NCBI GenBank assembly: GCA_030950285.1
Contig: JAUZRR010000009.1
Location: forward strand, 62,001 to 126,000
Reading direction: 5' to 3'
Source of the DNA: Planctomycetota bacterium
GTDB lineage: Bacteria > Planctomycetota > Phycisphaerae > Phycisphaerales > UBA1924
Length of the DNA: 64,000 nt
Shown here piece by piece: positions 1 to 8,326 of the stretch (its first letter is position 1; every line of letters begins with the position of its first letter). The notes under the pieces are model-generated. The model was not told the DNA's origin and searched no databases. It worked only from the letters and a program-made list of their open reading frames with translations. A program made the translations under genes and the position numbers.

Positions 1-946
<946 letters not shown>

Positions 947-969
947 GCGGGGCTCCAAAGGGGCGGCTG

Positions 970-991
970 CCCAGCGTAGCCGGACGCTGGG
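970..991 (-). other. perfect hairpin 24 bases upstream of the ABC ATPase start
   Basis: CCCAGCGT (970-977) and ACGCTGGG (984-991) form an 8-bp perfect stem with a 6-base loop. It sits just upstream of the ATPase start at 946, so it would lie in the promoter or 5' leader. There is no T-run, so it is not a classical terminator. Its function is unknown. Confidence 0.35.
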
Positions 992-1105
992 GTCCAGCCA
1001 ACCGGCACAAGCGCCACGGCTTGACGGGCACTCCGTCCCGGAAACGCGCTGCGGGCCAAGCGGGGCTCTGGATCGGCCGATAGGCCTGCAAGCAGGGAGG
1101 TCCAC

Positions 1106-1441
1106 ATGCAGCCGACAGACAGCGCATTCGATCGGGTCAAGTCACTCCTGGGGAAGATGGACCGCTCGATCGACGAGGCCCGTCAGCGACGGCTCGACGA
1201 CGAGGACCCCACCGACAACACCCCGGGCGGAAACGGCACACACAATCGCCTAACGGATGACGATCAAGCAGGCGCGGAGTCTCCATCGAACGGGTCCGCC
1301 GGCCCGGACGGCACCAACGGCGTGAACGGGTCGGCGACGCCGCGGCCGACCAAACCGGCCCGCCCGGCGTCGAAGTACGGCCGGGCAAAGCCCATCCGCG
1401 ATGACTCCAAGCCGAACCCCGCCCAGTGGCGACAAGCCTGA
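1106..1441 (+). CDS. small disordered hypothetical protein
   Basis: A 111-residue protein with no recognised family. The first 35 residues ([18 protein letters not shown]...) could form one amphipathic charged helix. The rest is rich in Asp, Gly, Asn, Thr, Pro and Ser and looks disordered, ending in a basic patch. No signal peptide or membrane segment is seen. Support for it being real is a strong Shine-Dalgarno (AGGGAGG at 1094-1100) placed correctly before the ATG, and the lack of a better reading on the other strand. It stands alone between a divergent ABC gene and a tRNA gene. Confidence 0.6.
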   Translation: MQPTDSAFDRVKSLLGKMDRSIDEARQRRLDDEDPTDNTPGGNGTHNRLTDDDQAGAESPSNGSAGPDGTNGVNGSATPRPTKPARPASKYGRAKPIRDDSKPNPAQWRQA

Positions 1442-1470
1442 ACCGGACACACGCCCGGGACGTCTCGGGC

Positions 1471-1498
1471 TTGCCTCGACGGCACACGCGGGTAGCAT
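1471..1498 (+). promoter_or_regulatory. candidate promoter of tRNA-Gln
   Basis: TTGCCT at 1471-1476 and TAGCAT at 1493-1498 are separated by 16 bases. Transcription would start near 1505, about ten bases before the mature tRNA. This is a motif match only. Confidence 0.4.
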
Positions 1499-1514
1499 TC
1501 ATCCGCCGAGCTCT

Positions 1515-1585
1515 AGGGGATTAGTGTAACGGTAGCACGACTGATTCTGGTTCAGTTAGTACAGGTTCAAATCCCGTATCCCCTG
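1515..1585 (+). tRNA. tRNA-Gln (anticodon CTG)
   Basis: A 71-base cloverleaf. The acceptor stem AGGGGAT (1515-1521) pairs with ATCCCCT (1578-1584), with discriminator G1585. The anticodon stem ACTGA/TCAGT encloses the loop TTCTGGT, giving anticodon CTG for glutamine. The T-loop is TTCAAAT. CCA is not encoded. The T-stem ACAGG/CCCGT contains one A-C mismatch at the middle pair, which is slightly unusual. A T-run hairpin follows directly, so the gene is probably a single-gene transcript. Confidence 0.93.
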
Positions 1586-1595
1586 TTTTCGACCG

Positions 1596-1636
1596 CCGCC
1601 CGATGCGTGACACGCACCGGGCGGTTTGTCGTTTTT
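1596..1636 (+). terminator. intrinsic terminator after tRNA-Gln
   Basis: CCGCCCG (1596-1602) pairs with CGGGCGG (1618-1624). After an A-C mismatch the stem continues TGCG/CGCA around the loop TGACA. It is followed by TTTGTCGTTTTT. It lies eleven bases downstream of the tRNA 3' end. Confidence 0.7.
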
Positions 1637-1674
1637 CTGGCCGATGCTTCGCGGCTTGTGCGGGTCGGGGTTGC

Positions 1675-1753
1675 TTGTCCCCTCGCTCGCGCGAGGGGCT
1701 CTACCACGCGAGGTGCCCCTTCATGGAGCCCCTCGCGCAAGCGAGGGGACAAC
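1675..1753. repeat. two-hairpin palindromic repeat, copy R1
   Basis: The left arm CCCCTCGCTCGCGCGAGGGG is itself a hairpin. The right arm CCCCTCGCGCAAGCGAGGGG is the same hairpin reversed, and the outer ends read TTGTC...GACAA, so the element is also one large inverted repeat around a 30-base spacer. R1 lies between the tRNA terminator and the 3' end of the reverse-strand carboxypeptidase gene. The rest of the interval 1586-1860 holds nothing else recognisable. Confidence 0.9.
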
Positions 1754-1860
1754 AGCGCCCGCATCCATCGCACCAAAACAGGCGGCACGTCTGCACGCGC
1801 CGCCCGTTGGTCACTTGTCACGTTGTCGGCGGCTGCGTACCGCCCCGGCCGAGCGGCCGA

Positions 1861-4185
1861 TCAGCCCATGTTCCAATCGTTGAGGAACGCCAGCACGTCC
1901 TGAGTATTGACGAACCCGTCGTGGTTCCAGTCGGCCTTGGGGTCTCCCGCAGCCCAGTCGTTGAGGAAGTCGAGCACGTCGAGGGTGTTGACGTCGCCGT
2001 CCTGGTTGTAGTCGCCCGGACGGTACTGGCAGCCATAGACACGGAGGCCGATGTCGTCCACCCCGGCCTCGACGATCGAGCCGTCGCCCAGGTCGCGGGC
2101 GCGGAAGCGGACACGGACCTGCGCGGTCGGCGTTGCGATGTCGTTGAGGACAAACTCGCGGTAGACCCATGCGTTGGCGTTCTCGGTGACGTCTTCGAGG
2201 AGTGTCCACGAGGAGCCGCCGTTGAAGGAGACCTCGACGGGCATGGAGTCCTGATTGGGCGACGCGCCCTGGTCGTTGGAATACCAACGCCAGTAACTGA
2301 GGACGGCGATGGGCTGGTCGATCCCGCCGCCGGTGGCGTCGAATATCGGGCTGATGAGGGTGGTCGTGCCGTTGTCGACGTCGTAGGTGCCGATGCCTCC
2401 GCCGGCGCGGCCGTCGGTGATCCAGCAGTCGGTACCGGGCGGAACGGTGTGGTCGTCTTCGGGCTGGGCGTCGGTGCCCTGGGGGTTCATGCGGTTCCAG
2501 ACGCCGGTGGTGGCGTTGTCCCCAGCTGCGCCGACGGTCCACCCGTTGTCGGACTCGGCATCGTCAAACAACGCGACCGCGAGGTCGAGCACCTGGGCAG
2601 ACGCCGGCCCGGCCGCACCGTCGGTCGGGTAGGTCGCGTCGATGCCTTCGGTTGTCGAGGCGCCGACATACCACTCGATCACGTCGCCGCACGAGGCGGT
2701 GGGCAGGTCGGCGGTGTAGGTGTCCTGCCCGGCAAAGACCATCGAGGTCTCGTCGAACTGGCCGCTTGAGCCCAGGCGGGTAAAGAGCGCGACGCTCCCG
2801 GCGTCGATATCGCCCGAGGACGCGGTGACCGAGACGGTGAGCTGGGTGGTGACGCCGGTCTCGATGATGGTCGGCTCGCCGCCGGGAAAGCCGAACCGGA
2901 TCGGGAACGCGACAAACTCGGCGAGGGTGAGCAGCGCGGGCAGATTCTCCTGCCCGGTGGGGATGATCTGGTCGGGGGGGAGCTCGAAGTTGAAGCCGCC
3001 GTTGGGGTCGGGGCGGAGCTCGATGGTGAACCCCCACATGCTTTCGGAATAGCTCCAGTCGCTCATGATCCCGTCGGCGATGTAGAGATCGGACGCAGGC
3101 TGGGGGACGTAGTACTTGTTGTTGACCGCCTGGATCGAAGTGGAAATCTCGGCTGCAAGGTCGGAGAACATTGACCGCGTCGGCTCGGGGAGCGGATCAA
3201 ACGTGTAGCCCCAGGGGTAGAGGATGAGTTGTGAGTAGCTGTGGAAGTCGATGTGCGCCGCGGCCCGGGGGAGGCTGAGCATGTGGTTGCTGACCGCGGT
3301 TGTTTCGGGCTCGGAGAAGGGCGCGGTGCCCCGGTAGATGTCGCTGCTGCCGTTGCCGCTCGATCCTGACCCGCCCCACTGGTAGCTCCAGTTGCGGTTG
3401 AGGTCGACGCCGGTTGTGCCGTTGCCGTTGTTGCGTCGGTTTTTGCGCCAGAGTCGGTAGTTGGTCCAGGTGTAGCGGTAGCCGTCGGGGTTGACCATGG
3501 GCGTGACGATAAACTCGACGCGGTTCATGATGTCGGTGATGCGCGGGTCGGAGCCGTAGCCGTCGAGGAGTTGCTCGGTGACGTAGAGGACGGTCGCGGG
3601 GCTGACCCATTCGCGTGCGTGCTGGCAGCCGTTGATCGCGACCTGGACTCGGCCGGACGGGTCCCCCGGCGCGGTGATGCGCATCGCGACGATGTCCCGC
3701 CCCTGGATCGACTGCCCGATGACTTCCTTGGTCGCCAGCGTAGGGTTGTCGGCGACGAGCTGGTCGATGTAGGTGTAGATCTCGGCGAGCGGGTGGTAGG
3801 TCTCGTACCAGGTGATGTCGCGTTGAGCGCGGAGGCGTTCGATCTCGGCCCGCTCGGCGTCGATCGCGGCCTGGACGTCGTCGATCAGGACCTCGATCTC
3901 GAGCCCGAGGGCTTCGAGCGTGTCCAAGTTCTCTTCGCTGACGACCACGTCGATCGGGCCGCGCCCGTAGCCGACGCGCTCAGAGAGCAACGCCCGGGAG
4001 AGGCCCATCACGGTCCGCATCTCGCGCACCGTGCGGGGCACGACACGGATGGCTTTGTCGCCCTCGTACCGTTCGGTGTAGTAGCCGTCCTTGGGCGGCT
4101 CGCTGTCGAGCTGTCCTTGTCCGAACGCCAAGCTCGCAGCCGTCGTGACCACAAGGCACGCCAAGAGCGCCTTCATCCAACGCAT
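1861..4185 (-). CDS. secreted M14 zinc carboxypeptidase with C-terminal dockerin-like module
   Basis: A 774-residue exported peptidase. The signal peptide is MRWMKALLACLVVTTAASLA, cut before FGQ. Residues 45-125 look like a propeptide with a coiled tail. The M14 domain spans about 130-420: zinc ligands His189 and Glu192 (GCQHAREW) and His315 (DFHSYSQL), substrate-site VDLNRNW, and catalytic Glu389 (FTIELRP). All key residues are present, so it should be active. Residues 420-720 are beta-rich accessory domains of uncertain type. The last 50 residues carry two calcium-binding EF-hand-like loops (DYNQDGDVNTLDVLDFLNDW and DWNHDGFVNTQDVLAFLNDW), the dockerin-like ending common on secreted planctomycete proteins. 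The start at 4185 has an AGAGAGGGG ribosome site; the same frame is open further upstream, but that would bury the signal peptide. It is divergent from the MFS gene. Confidence 0.93.
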   Translation of the reverse strand: MRWMKALLACLVVTTAASLAFGQGQLDSEPPKDGYYTERYEGDKAIRVVPRTVREMRTVMGLSRALLSERVGYGRGPIDVVVSEENLDTLEALGLEIEVLIDDVQAAIDAERAEIERLRAQRDITWYETYHPLAEIYTYIDQLVADNPTLATKEVIGQSIQGRDIVAMRITAPGDPSGRVQVAINGCQHAREWVSPATVLYVTEQLLDGYGSDPRITDIMNRVEFIVTPMVNPDGYRYTWTNYRLWRKNRRNNGNGTTGVDLNRNWSYQWGGSGSSGNGSSDIYRGTAPFSEPETTAVSNHMLSLPRAAAHIDFHSYSQLILYPWGYTFDPLPEPTRSMFSDLAAEISTSIQAVNNKYYVPQPASDLYIADGIMSDWSYSESMWGFTIELRPDPNGGFNFELPPDQIIPTGQENLPALLTLAEFVAFPIRFGFPGGEPTIIETGVTTQLTVSVTASSGDIDAGSVALFTRLGSSGQFDETSMVFAGQDTYTADLPTASCGDVIEWYVGASTTEGIDATYPTDGAAGPASAQVLDLAVALFDDAESDNGWTVGAAGDNATTGVWNRMNPQGTDAQPEDDHTVPPGTDCWITDGRAGGGIGTYDVDNGTTTLISPIFDATGGGIDQPIAVLSYWRWYSNDQGASPNQDSMPVEVSFNGGSSWTLLEDVTENANAWVYREFVLNDIATPTAQVRVRFRARDLGDGSIVEAGVDDIGLRVYGCQYRPGDYNQDGDVNTLDVLDFLNDWAAGDPKADWNHDGFVNTQDVLAFLNDWNMG

Positions 4186-4387
4186 ACGAAACCCCTCTCT
4201 TTTGGGTTGTGCTGAGAACCTGCCCGGCTGTTGCCCAAGCGAAAAGCCCCGGCAAGCCGATTCGGACAGCCTACCCGACCCGGTTCCCCGCCATAACGCC
4301 GTTTTTGAATGTTCAGGTTCTTTCAGGGAATCGAGCCGAATACGCTCCCCCTCCCCGGCGTACGCGGGGGTTGAGCCAGATTTGCCC

Positions 4388-5713
4388 ATGACACCTCCCC
4401 CAGCCCATCCCGAGACCGGCCCAGCCGCCGAGACGCCGACAAAAACCGGCGCCCCGGTGGCGGTCCCGGCACACTCGGCCCGCCTGTCCACCATCCTCGG
4501 CGCCCACACGGTCACCGATTTCTTCAGCTTCCTCTTTATCCCGATCCTCAGCGTGCTCGAAGGACGGCTCGACCTGACCTCAAAGCAGGGCGCGATCATC
4601 CTCTCGCTGGGGGCGGTCTGCTCGGGGCTGGTCCAGCCGGTGGTCGCGTGGCTGGGCGATCGGTACGACACCCGCCTGCTCTCGCCGCTGGCTCTTGCAA
4701 CCGCGGTGATCTCGATCTCGATGGTCGGACAGGCAACCGAGTTCTGGCACCTCGTCGTGATTCAGGTCGTCGGAGCAGCGGGGATCGGCGCGTTTCACCC
4801 GGCAGCCGCCGCGGCGATCGGGCAGCTCTCCGGCCGCAAGCGTTCGCTCGGGGTGTCGATCTTCTTCTTCACCGGGATGGCTGGCGGCGTGCTCGGCAAC
4901 AACCTCAGCCCGTGGATGCAACAACGCATCGGACTCCCCAACTACATCTGGCTGATACTCCCCGGCTTGCTCGCCGCCCTGGCGCTGGCGTGGGCGATCC
5001 GTCGAATCCCCCACCGCCACCACACCGCGACCGCCCAGCAGCAGAGCTGGTCGGGCGAGGAATCCAAGGCCCGGTGGTTCGCGGTCGGGGTGCTCTATGT
5101 CGGCAACGTCATCCGCTTCACGGTCAACATGATGCTGATCCAGCTCGTCATCCGCTGGACCGAACAGGCGGTTCTTCTGCGTGAGAGTGCTGCGGAGCTG
5201 ACTCCTGCGCTGCGCGAGAGCGCCTCGCAGATCAACGGCCCGATGCAGGGGGCGATGCAGATCGGGATGGCGGGGGGTGGGTTGCTCGCCGGCGCTTTGC
5301 TGCGCGCGCGCCACGAAAAAGCGGCGATCGTCATCGTCCCGATCGTCGGCGCACTGGCGGTTGTCGCGCTCCCCTACACCCACAGCATTGCCGACCGCCT
5401 CGGGGTCGCGTCGATACTCATGCCCGCCGCATTCGTGCTCGCGATCGCAACCGGGGTGGGCTACGCCGGCGTTGTGCCGGTGACGATCGCGCTTGCCCAG
5501 CGGCTGCTGCCCCACCGCACCGCGCTGGCGTCGGGGCTCATGCTCGGCGGGGCGTGGGGGATCGCCGCGATCGGGCCGCCGTTTGCGCAGTGGCTCATCA
5601 ACACCGTCGGGCTCACCTCGGCGTTTGCGATCTCGGCGTCGATGCTGGCGCTGGGGGGGGTCATGTCGCTCGCGCTGCCGTCGAAACTGCTCGCACGTGT
5701 GAGCCCACACTGA
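4388..5713 (+). CDS. MFS transporter, fosmidomycin-resistance (Fsr)-like
   Basis: A 441-residue inner-membrane exporter with about twelve hydrophobic segments. The first helix (AHTVTDFFSFLFIPILSVL) and the cytoplasmic-loop motif GAAGIGAFHPAAAAAIG resemble the Fsr branch of the major facilitator superfamily, whose members export small molecules by proton antiport. A long insert rich in Glu and Arg (around residues 265-285, RWTEQAVLLRESAAELTPA) lies between helices in the second half. The ATG at 4388 is chosen because the protein then begins with a short Pro-rich cytoplasmic tail; the open frame extends about 300 bases further upstream, but that part overlaps the leader of the divergent peptidase gene. 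The substrate cannot be told from sequence. Confidence 0.85.
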   Translation: MTPPPAHPETGPAAETPTKTGAPVAVPAHSARLSTILGAHTVTDFFSFLFIPILSVLEGRLDLTSKQGAIILSLGAVCSGLVQPVVAWLGDRYDTRLLSPLALATAVISISMVGQATEFWHLVVIQVVGAAGIGAFHPAAAAAIGQLSGRKRSLGVSIFFFTGMAGGVLGNNLSPWMQQRIGLPNYIWLILPGLLAALALAWAIRRIPHRHHTATAQQQSWSGEESKARWFAVGVLYVGNVIRFTVNMMLIQLVIRWTEQAVLLRESAAELTPALRESASQINGPMQGAMQIGMAGGGLLAGALLRARHEKAAIVIVPIVGALAVVALPYTHSIADRLGVASILMPAAFVLAIATGVGYAGVVPVTIALAQRLLPHRTALASGLMLGGAWGIAAIGPPFAQWLINTVGLTSAFAISASMLALGGVMSLALPSKLLARVSPH

Positions 5714-5746
5714 AACGCTGCCATCCGGCCTGCTGAACCCCGCCCA

Positions 5747-5823
5747 GTCCCCTCGCTTGCGCGAGGGGCTCTACCTCGCTCTTTCGCCTTCTATGGAGCC
5801 CCTCGCGCAAGCGAGGGGACAAC
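5747..5823. repeat. two-hairpin palindromic repeat, copy R2
   Basis: The same element as R1: left arm CCCCTCGCTTGCGCGAGGGG, spacer, right arm CCCCTCGCGCAAGCGAGGGG, then ACAAC. It lies between two converging gene ends (MFS exporter and phosphatase-fold lipoprotein) and could serve as a terminator for both strands. Confidence 0.92.
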
Positions 5824-5862
5824 AACCAACTCATCCAGAGAAATACCACGAGTCTTGGTGCT

Positions 5863-7350
5863 TCAGTTCGGCATCAGATCAATCACGATCGGCAGGTGGT
5901 CGCTCGCGTCGGTGTCGGCTTTGTCGAGCCCCGCGATTTCGAGCGCGCGGTCGCTGAGCACGCGGGCATCGAGCACGAACGCCCGCGCCTGCCGGAGTGC
6001 CGAACCGGAATAGACCGCGTAGTCGAGCCGTCCGGGGGTGAAGGCGTTGCCGTCGTCGCGCCAGGTGATGTACGCGGCGTCCCCCAGCACGCGGGCGTCG
6101 GCGATCTCGAGGTCGCTGCCGTCGGTGTCGAGCCCGTTGCGCAAGACGTCGAGCGGCGGGCGCGACCCGACGAGGTTCAGATCACCAGCGATGATCCGCA
6201 TCGGGACCGGCTCGATCGTGAGGGCCTCGAGCATCGACCGGTTGATCGCGCCGGCTTCGCTGATGCGTTGCTGATCCTCGTCGCTGCCGGAGGAGCCGCA
6301 GCACTTGAGGTGCACACTCGCGGCTGCAAGATAGCCCAGGGGGGTGTTGATGAGGGCCCCGGCGTAGCGGACCGCGTCCTCTTCGCCGTCGAGGTAGAGC
6401 TCGTCGTGGCCGAAGGGTTCGAGCGGGAACCGCGACACCACCGCGACGCCCCACCCGCCGGTGGTGCGGACTTCCCACTGTCCCTCTTCGAGGGGGACGC
6501 TGGCGTTGAACCACGCCGCGATCTCGCGGGGTGAGCTGGTCCATTCCTGCACGAGCACGACGTCGGGGTCGAGCACCTTGAGCACCCGGGCAAACGGGCC
6601 GGCGTCTTCCATCGGCTTGCCGCGGAGGACATTCCACGAGACCACCCGGACGCCGCTGGTCGGCTTGGGAGGCAGGCGGAGATCGGCGCGGGGCAAGTTG
6701 CGGCCGCCCGCGACGGCTTCGGCCTCGAAGGGTTCGCTCTGCCCGAGGATCTTGCCGGTGCTGTCGCGCAGCACGAGCATGCCGGTCATCAGCCCGCCGG
6801 CGCGCGGCGCGGGCAGGCCGACGCGAGCGAGCCCGGCCCGCGAGATACGACCCTCGTACCACTCCCCGGCGTAGGTCGGCGCGAAGCTGAACCCGATCTC
6901 CTGGTGCGCGAGTTCCCACTCGCCGTCGTCGCCGTGCCCGGTCAGGCGGACGCCCCGACCCGGGCCGTCGTCGCCCATCGGGGAGAACTCGATCGCCAGG
7001 TCCACCCCGAAGCGGGTCGCGCCGCGGGGCGAATCCGGGCGGAGGCCGGTCGCCGGGTTGGTGTCCAGATCGAGCCAGAGGCTGAGGGGCTCGGTCGAGG
7101 CTTGCAGCGTCTGCGACGGGCCGGCGACCTTCCAGCGGAGGTAGATCCACCACTGGTCGCTGGTCATGACGACACTGGGCGGCCACTCGTCCACGTCGCC
7201 GTCGAGCACGACGGGCTGGACCAGCACCGGCACCACCGGCCCGCGCGGCCCGTCGCTGCCGGTGCAACCAGCGAGAACAAGAAGGACAAAGACGCCCGCG
7301 AGGGCACGGCACCAGCTGGGGTGGGGGTGGGAGCGAGTCGATTCGTGCAT
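5863..7350 (-). CDS. lipoprotein with endonuclease/exonuclease/phosphatase fold and N-terminal CBM9-like domain
   Basis: A 495-residue predicted lipoprotein. The signal is LAGVFVLLVLAGC with the lipobox cysteine near residue 28. Residues 35-230 (VLDGDVDEWPPSV..., WIYLRWKV, LWLDLDTNPATG) resemble the DOMON/CBM9-like beta-sandwich that binds sugars or haem in other proteins. Residues 265-495 are an endonuclease/exonuclease/phosphatase domain: RVVSWNVLRGK, VVLVQEWTS, the metal/catalytic motif AGDLNLVGS and the C-terminal SDHLPIVI. The fold covers nucleases, phosphodiesterases and lipid phosphatases, so the substrate is open. No Shine-Dalgarno is visible before the ATG at 7350. It is divergent from the glycosyltransferase. 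Confidence 0.85.
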   Translation of the reverse strand: MHESTRSHPHPSWCRALAGVFVLLVLAGCTGSDGPRGPVVPVLVQPVVLDGDVDEWPPSVVMTSDQWWIYLRWKVAGPSQTLQASTEPLSLWLDLDTNPATGLRPDSPRGATRFGVDLAIEFSPMGDDGPGRGVRLTGHGDDGEWELAHQEIGFSFAPTYAGEWYEGRISRAGLARVGLPAPRAGGLMTGMLVLRDSTGKILGQSEPFEAEAVAGGRNLPRADLRLPPKPTSGVRVVSWNVLRGKPMEDAGPFARVLKVLDPDVVLVQEWTSSPREIAAWFNASVPLEEGQWEVRTTGGWGVAVVSRFPLEPFGHDELYLDGEEDAVRYAGALINTPLGYLAAASVHLKCCGSSGSDEDQQRISEAGAINRSMLEALTIEPVPMRIIAGDLNLVGSRPPLDVLRNGLDTDGSDLEIADARVLGDAAYITWRDDGNAFTPGRLDYAVYSGSALRQARAFVLDARVLSDRALEIAGLDKADTDASDHLPIVIDLMPN

Positions 7351-7425
7351 GGGAGGAGTATCGAACAAAACCCGCCGGCGTGCTGACAAATCGCGGCATG
7401 AACCAAATCTTGCCTCGGTCAGGAA

Positions 7426-7448
7426 CAACCCCCGACCATCGGGGGTTG
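7426..7448. other. strong GC-rich hairpin between divergent genes
   Basis: CAACCCCCGA (7426-7435) and TCGGGGGTTG (7439-7448) form a 10-bp perfect stem with a CCA loop. There is no T-run. It sits between the divergent lipoprotein (start 7350) and the glycosyltransferase (start 7544), so it is within a promoter region or a 5' leader rather than at a gene end. It may be a protein-binding site or a leader hairpin. Confidence 0.5.
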
Positions 7449-7543
7449 GCTGTTGGACCCACCGGGGTCCGCCTAGCCTTGTCACCGGCCCCATGCCGAG
7501 CCCCAAGCCCCCGAGCCCGGCAGCAGTTGGAGCGACCGACCAC

Positions 7544-8326
7544 ATGCAAACCCTGATCGCCATCCCAGTGTTCAACGAAGAGAAGTACGTCCGCCAGGTC
7601 CTCGATCGGGTGCTCGCCTGCGGGCACGACATCCTCGTCATCGACGACGGCTCGACCGACCGGACGCCCGAGATTCTCGACGGGCTGGGCGACGCCCGTG
7701 TCCGGGTCATCCGCCACCCGACCAACCTCGGCTATGGGCGCTCGCTGCGCGACGCCTTCGACGCCGCTGAAATGGGCGGGTACGACTGGGTCATCACCAT
7801 GGACTGCGACGAACAGCACGAGCCCGACGCGATCCCCGACTTTGTGCGGGCGGCCCAGGCGGACAACGCCGACATCGTCAGCGGCTCGCGCTATCTCGTT
7901 GAAATGCCCGAGGACGACGCCCCGCCCCGCGACCGCCGGGCCGTCAACGCGACCATCACCCGCGAGATCAACGACCGCCTCGGCAACCGATTGGTCGAGG
8001 TCGGGGGCGCGCTGCTCACCGACGCCTTCTGCGGCTTCAAGGCCCACCGCGTCAGCGCAATGGCGCAGCTCGACCTGACCGAAGACGGCTACGCCTTCCC
8101 GATGCAGTTCTGGGTTCAGGCGGCGGCGGCGGAACTCCGCGTTGTCGAGATCCCGACCAAGCTCATCTACAACGATCCCAATCGTTCGTTCGGCGGCGAG
8201 CTCGACCAGTCCGACGTGCGCCTGGCGTACTACCGCCGAGTCATGCACTGCGAACTCATCCGCTGTGCGGCCCGCCTGCCCGAGGCGGCGCTGGTCGAGG
8301 CCGACTGTCCCTGTCCGGGCGCGTGA
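7544..8326 (+). CDS. glycosyltransferase family 2, polyprenyl-phosphate sugar transferase-like
   Basis: A 260-residue cytoplasmic GT2 enzyme. It opens LIAIPVFNEEKYVRQVLDRV, followed by VIDDGSTDRT and the metal-binding TMDCDEQHEP motif, then SGSRYL. The layout matches dolichol/polyprenyl-phosphate mannosyl- or glucosyltransferases that load a sugar from a nucleotide donor onto a lipid carrier, but no C-terminal membrane helices are present. The ATG at 7544 gives the normal GT2 start; an in-frame ATG at 7493 would add 17 Pro-rich residues. Its stop codon overlaps the next ATG by one base (TGATG), so translation is probably coupled to the following gene. Confidence 0.88.
   Translation: MQTLIAIPVFNEEKYVRQVLDRVLACGHDILVIDDGSTDRTPEILDGLGDARVRVIRHPTNLGYGRSLRDAFDAAEMGGYDWVITMDCDEQHEPDAIPDFVRAAQADNADIVSGSRYLVEMPEDDAPPRDRRAVNATITREINDRLGNRLVEVGGALLTDAFCGFKAHRVSAMAQLDLTEDGYAFPMQFWVQAAAAELRVVEIPTKLIYNDPNRSFGGELDQSDVRLAYYRRVMHCELIRCAARLPEAALVEADCPCPGA

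Noticed and set aside
4091-4387. Upstream in-frame extension of the MFS transporter
   Set aside because: The extra 99 codons overlap the signal-peptide region and leader of the divergent carboxypeptidase and encode no membrane or domain sequence.
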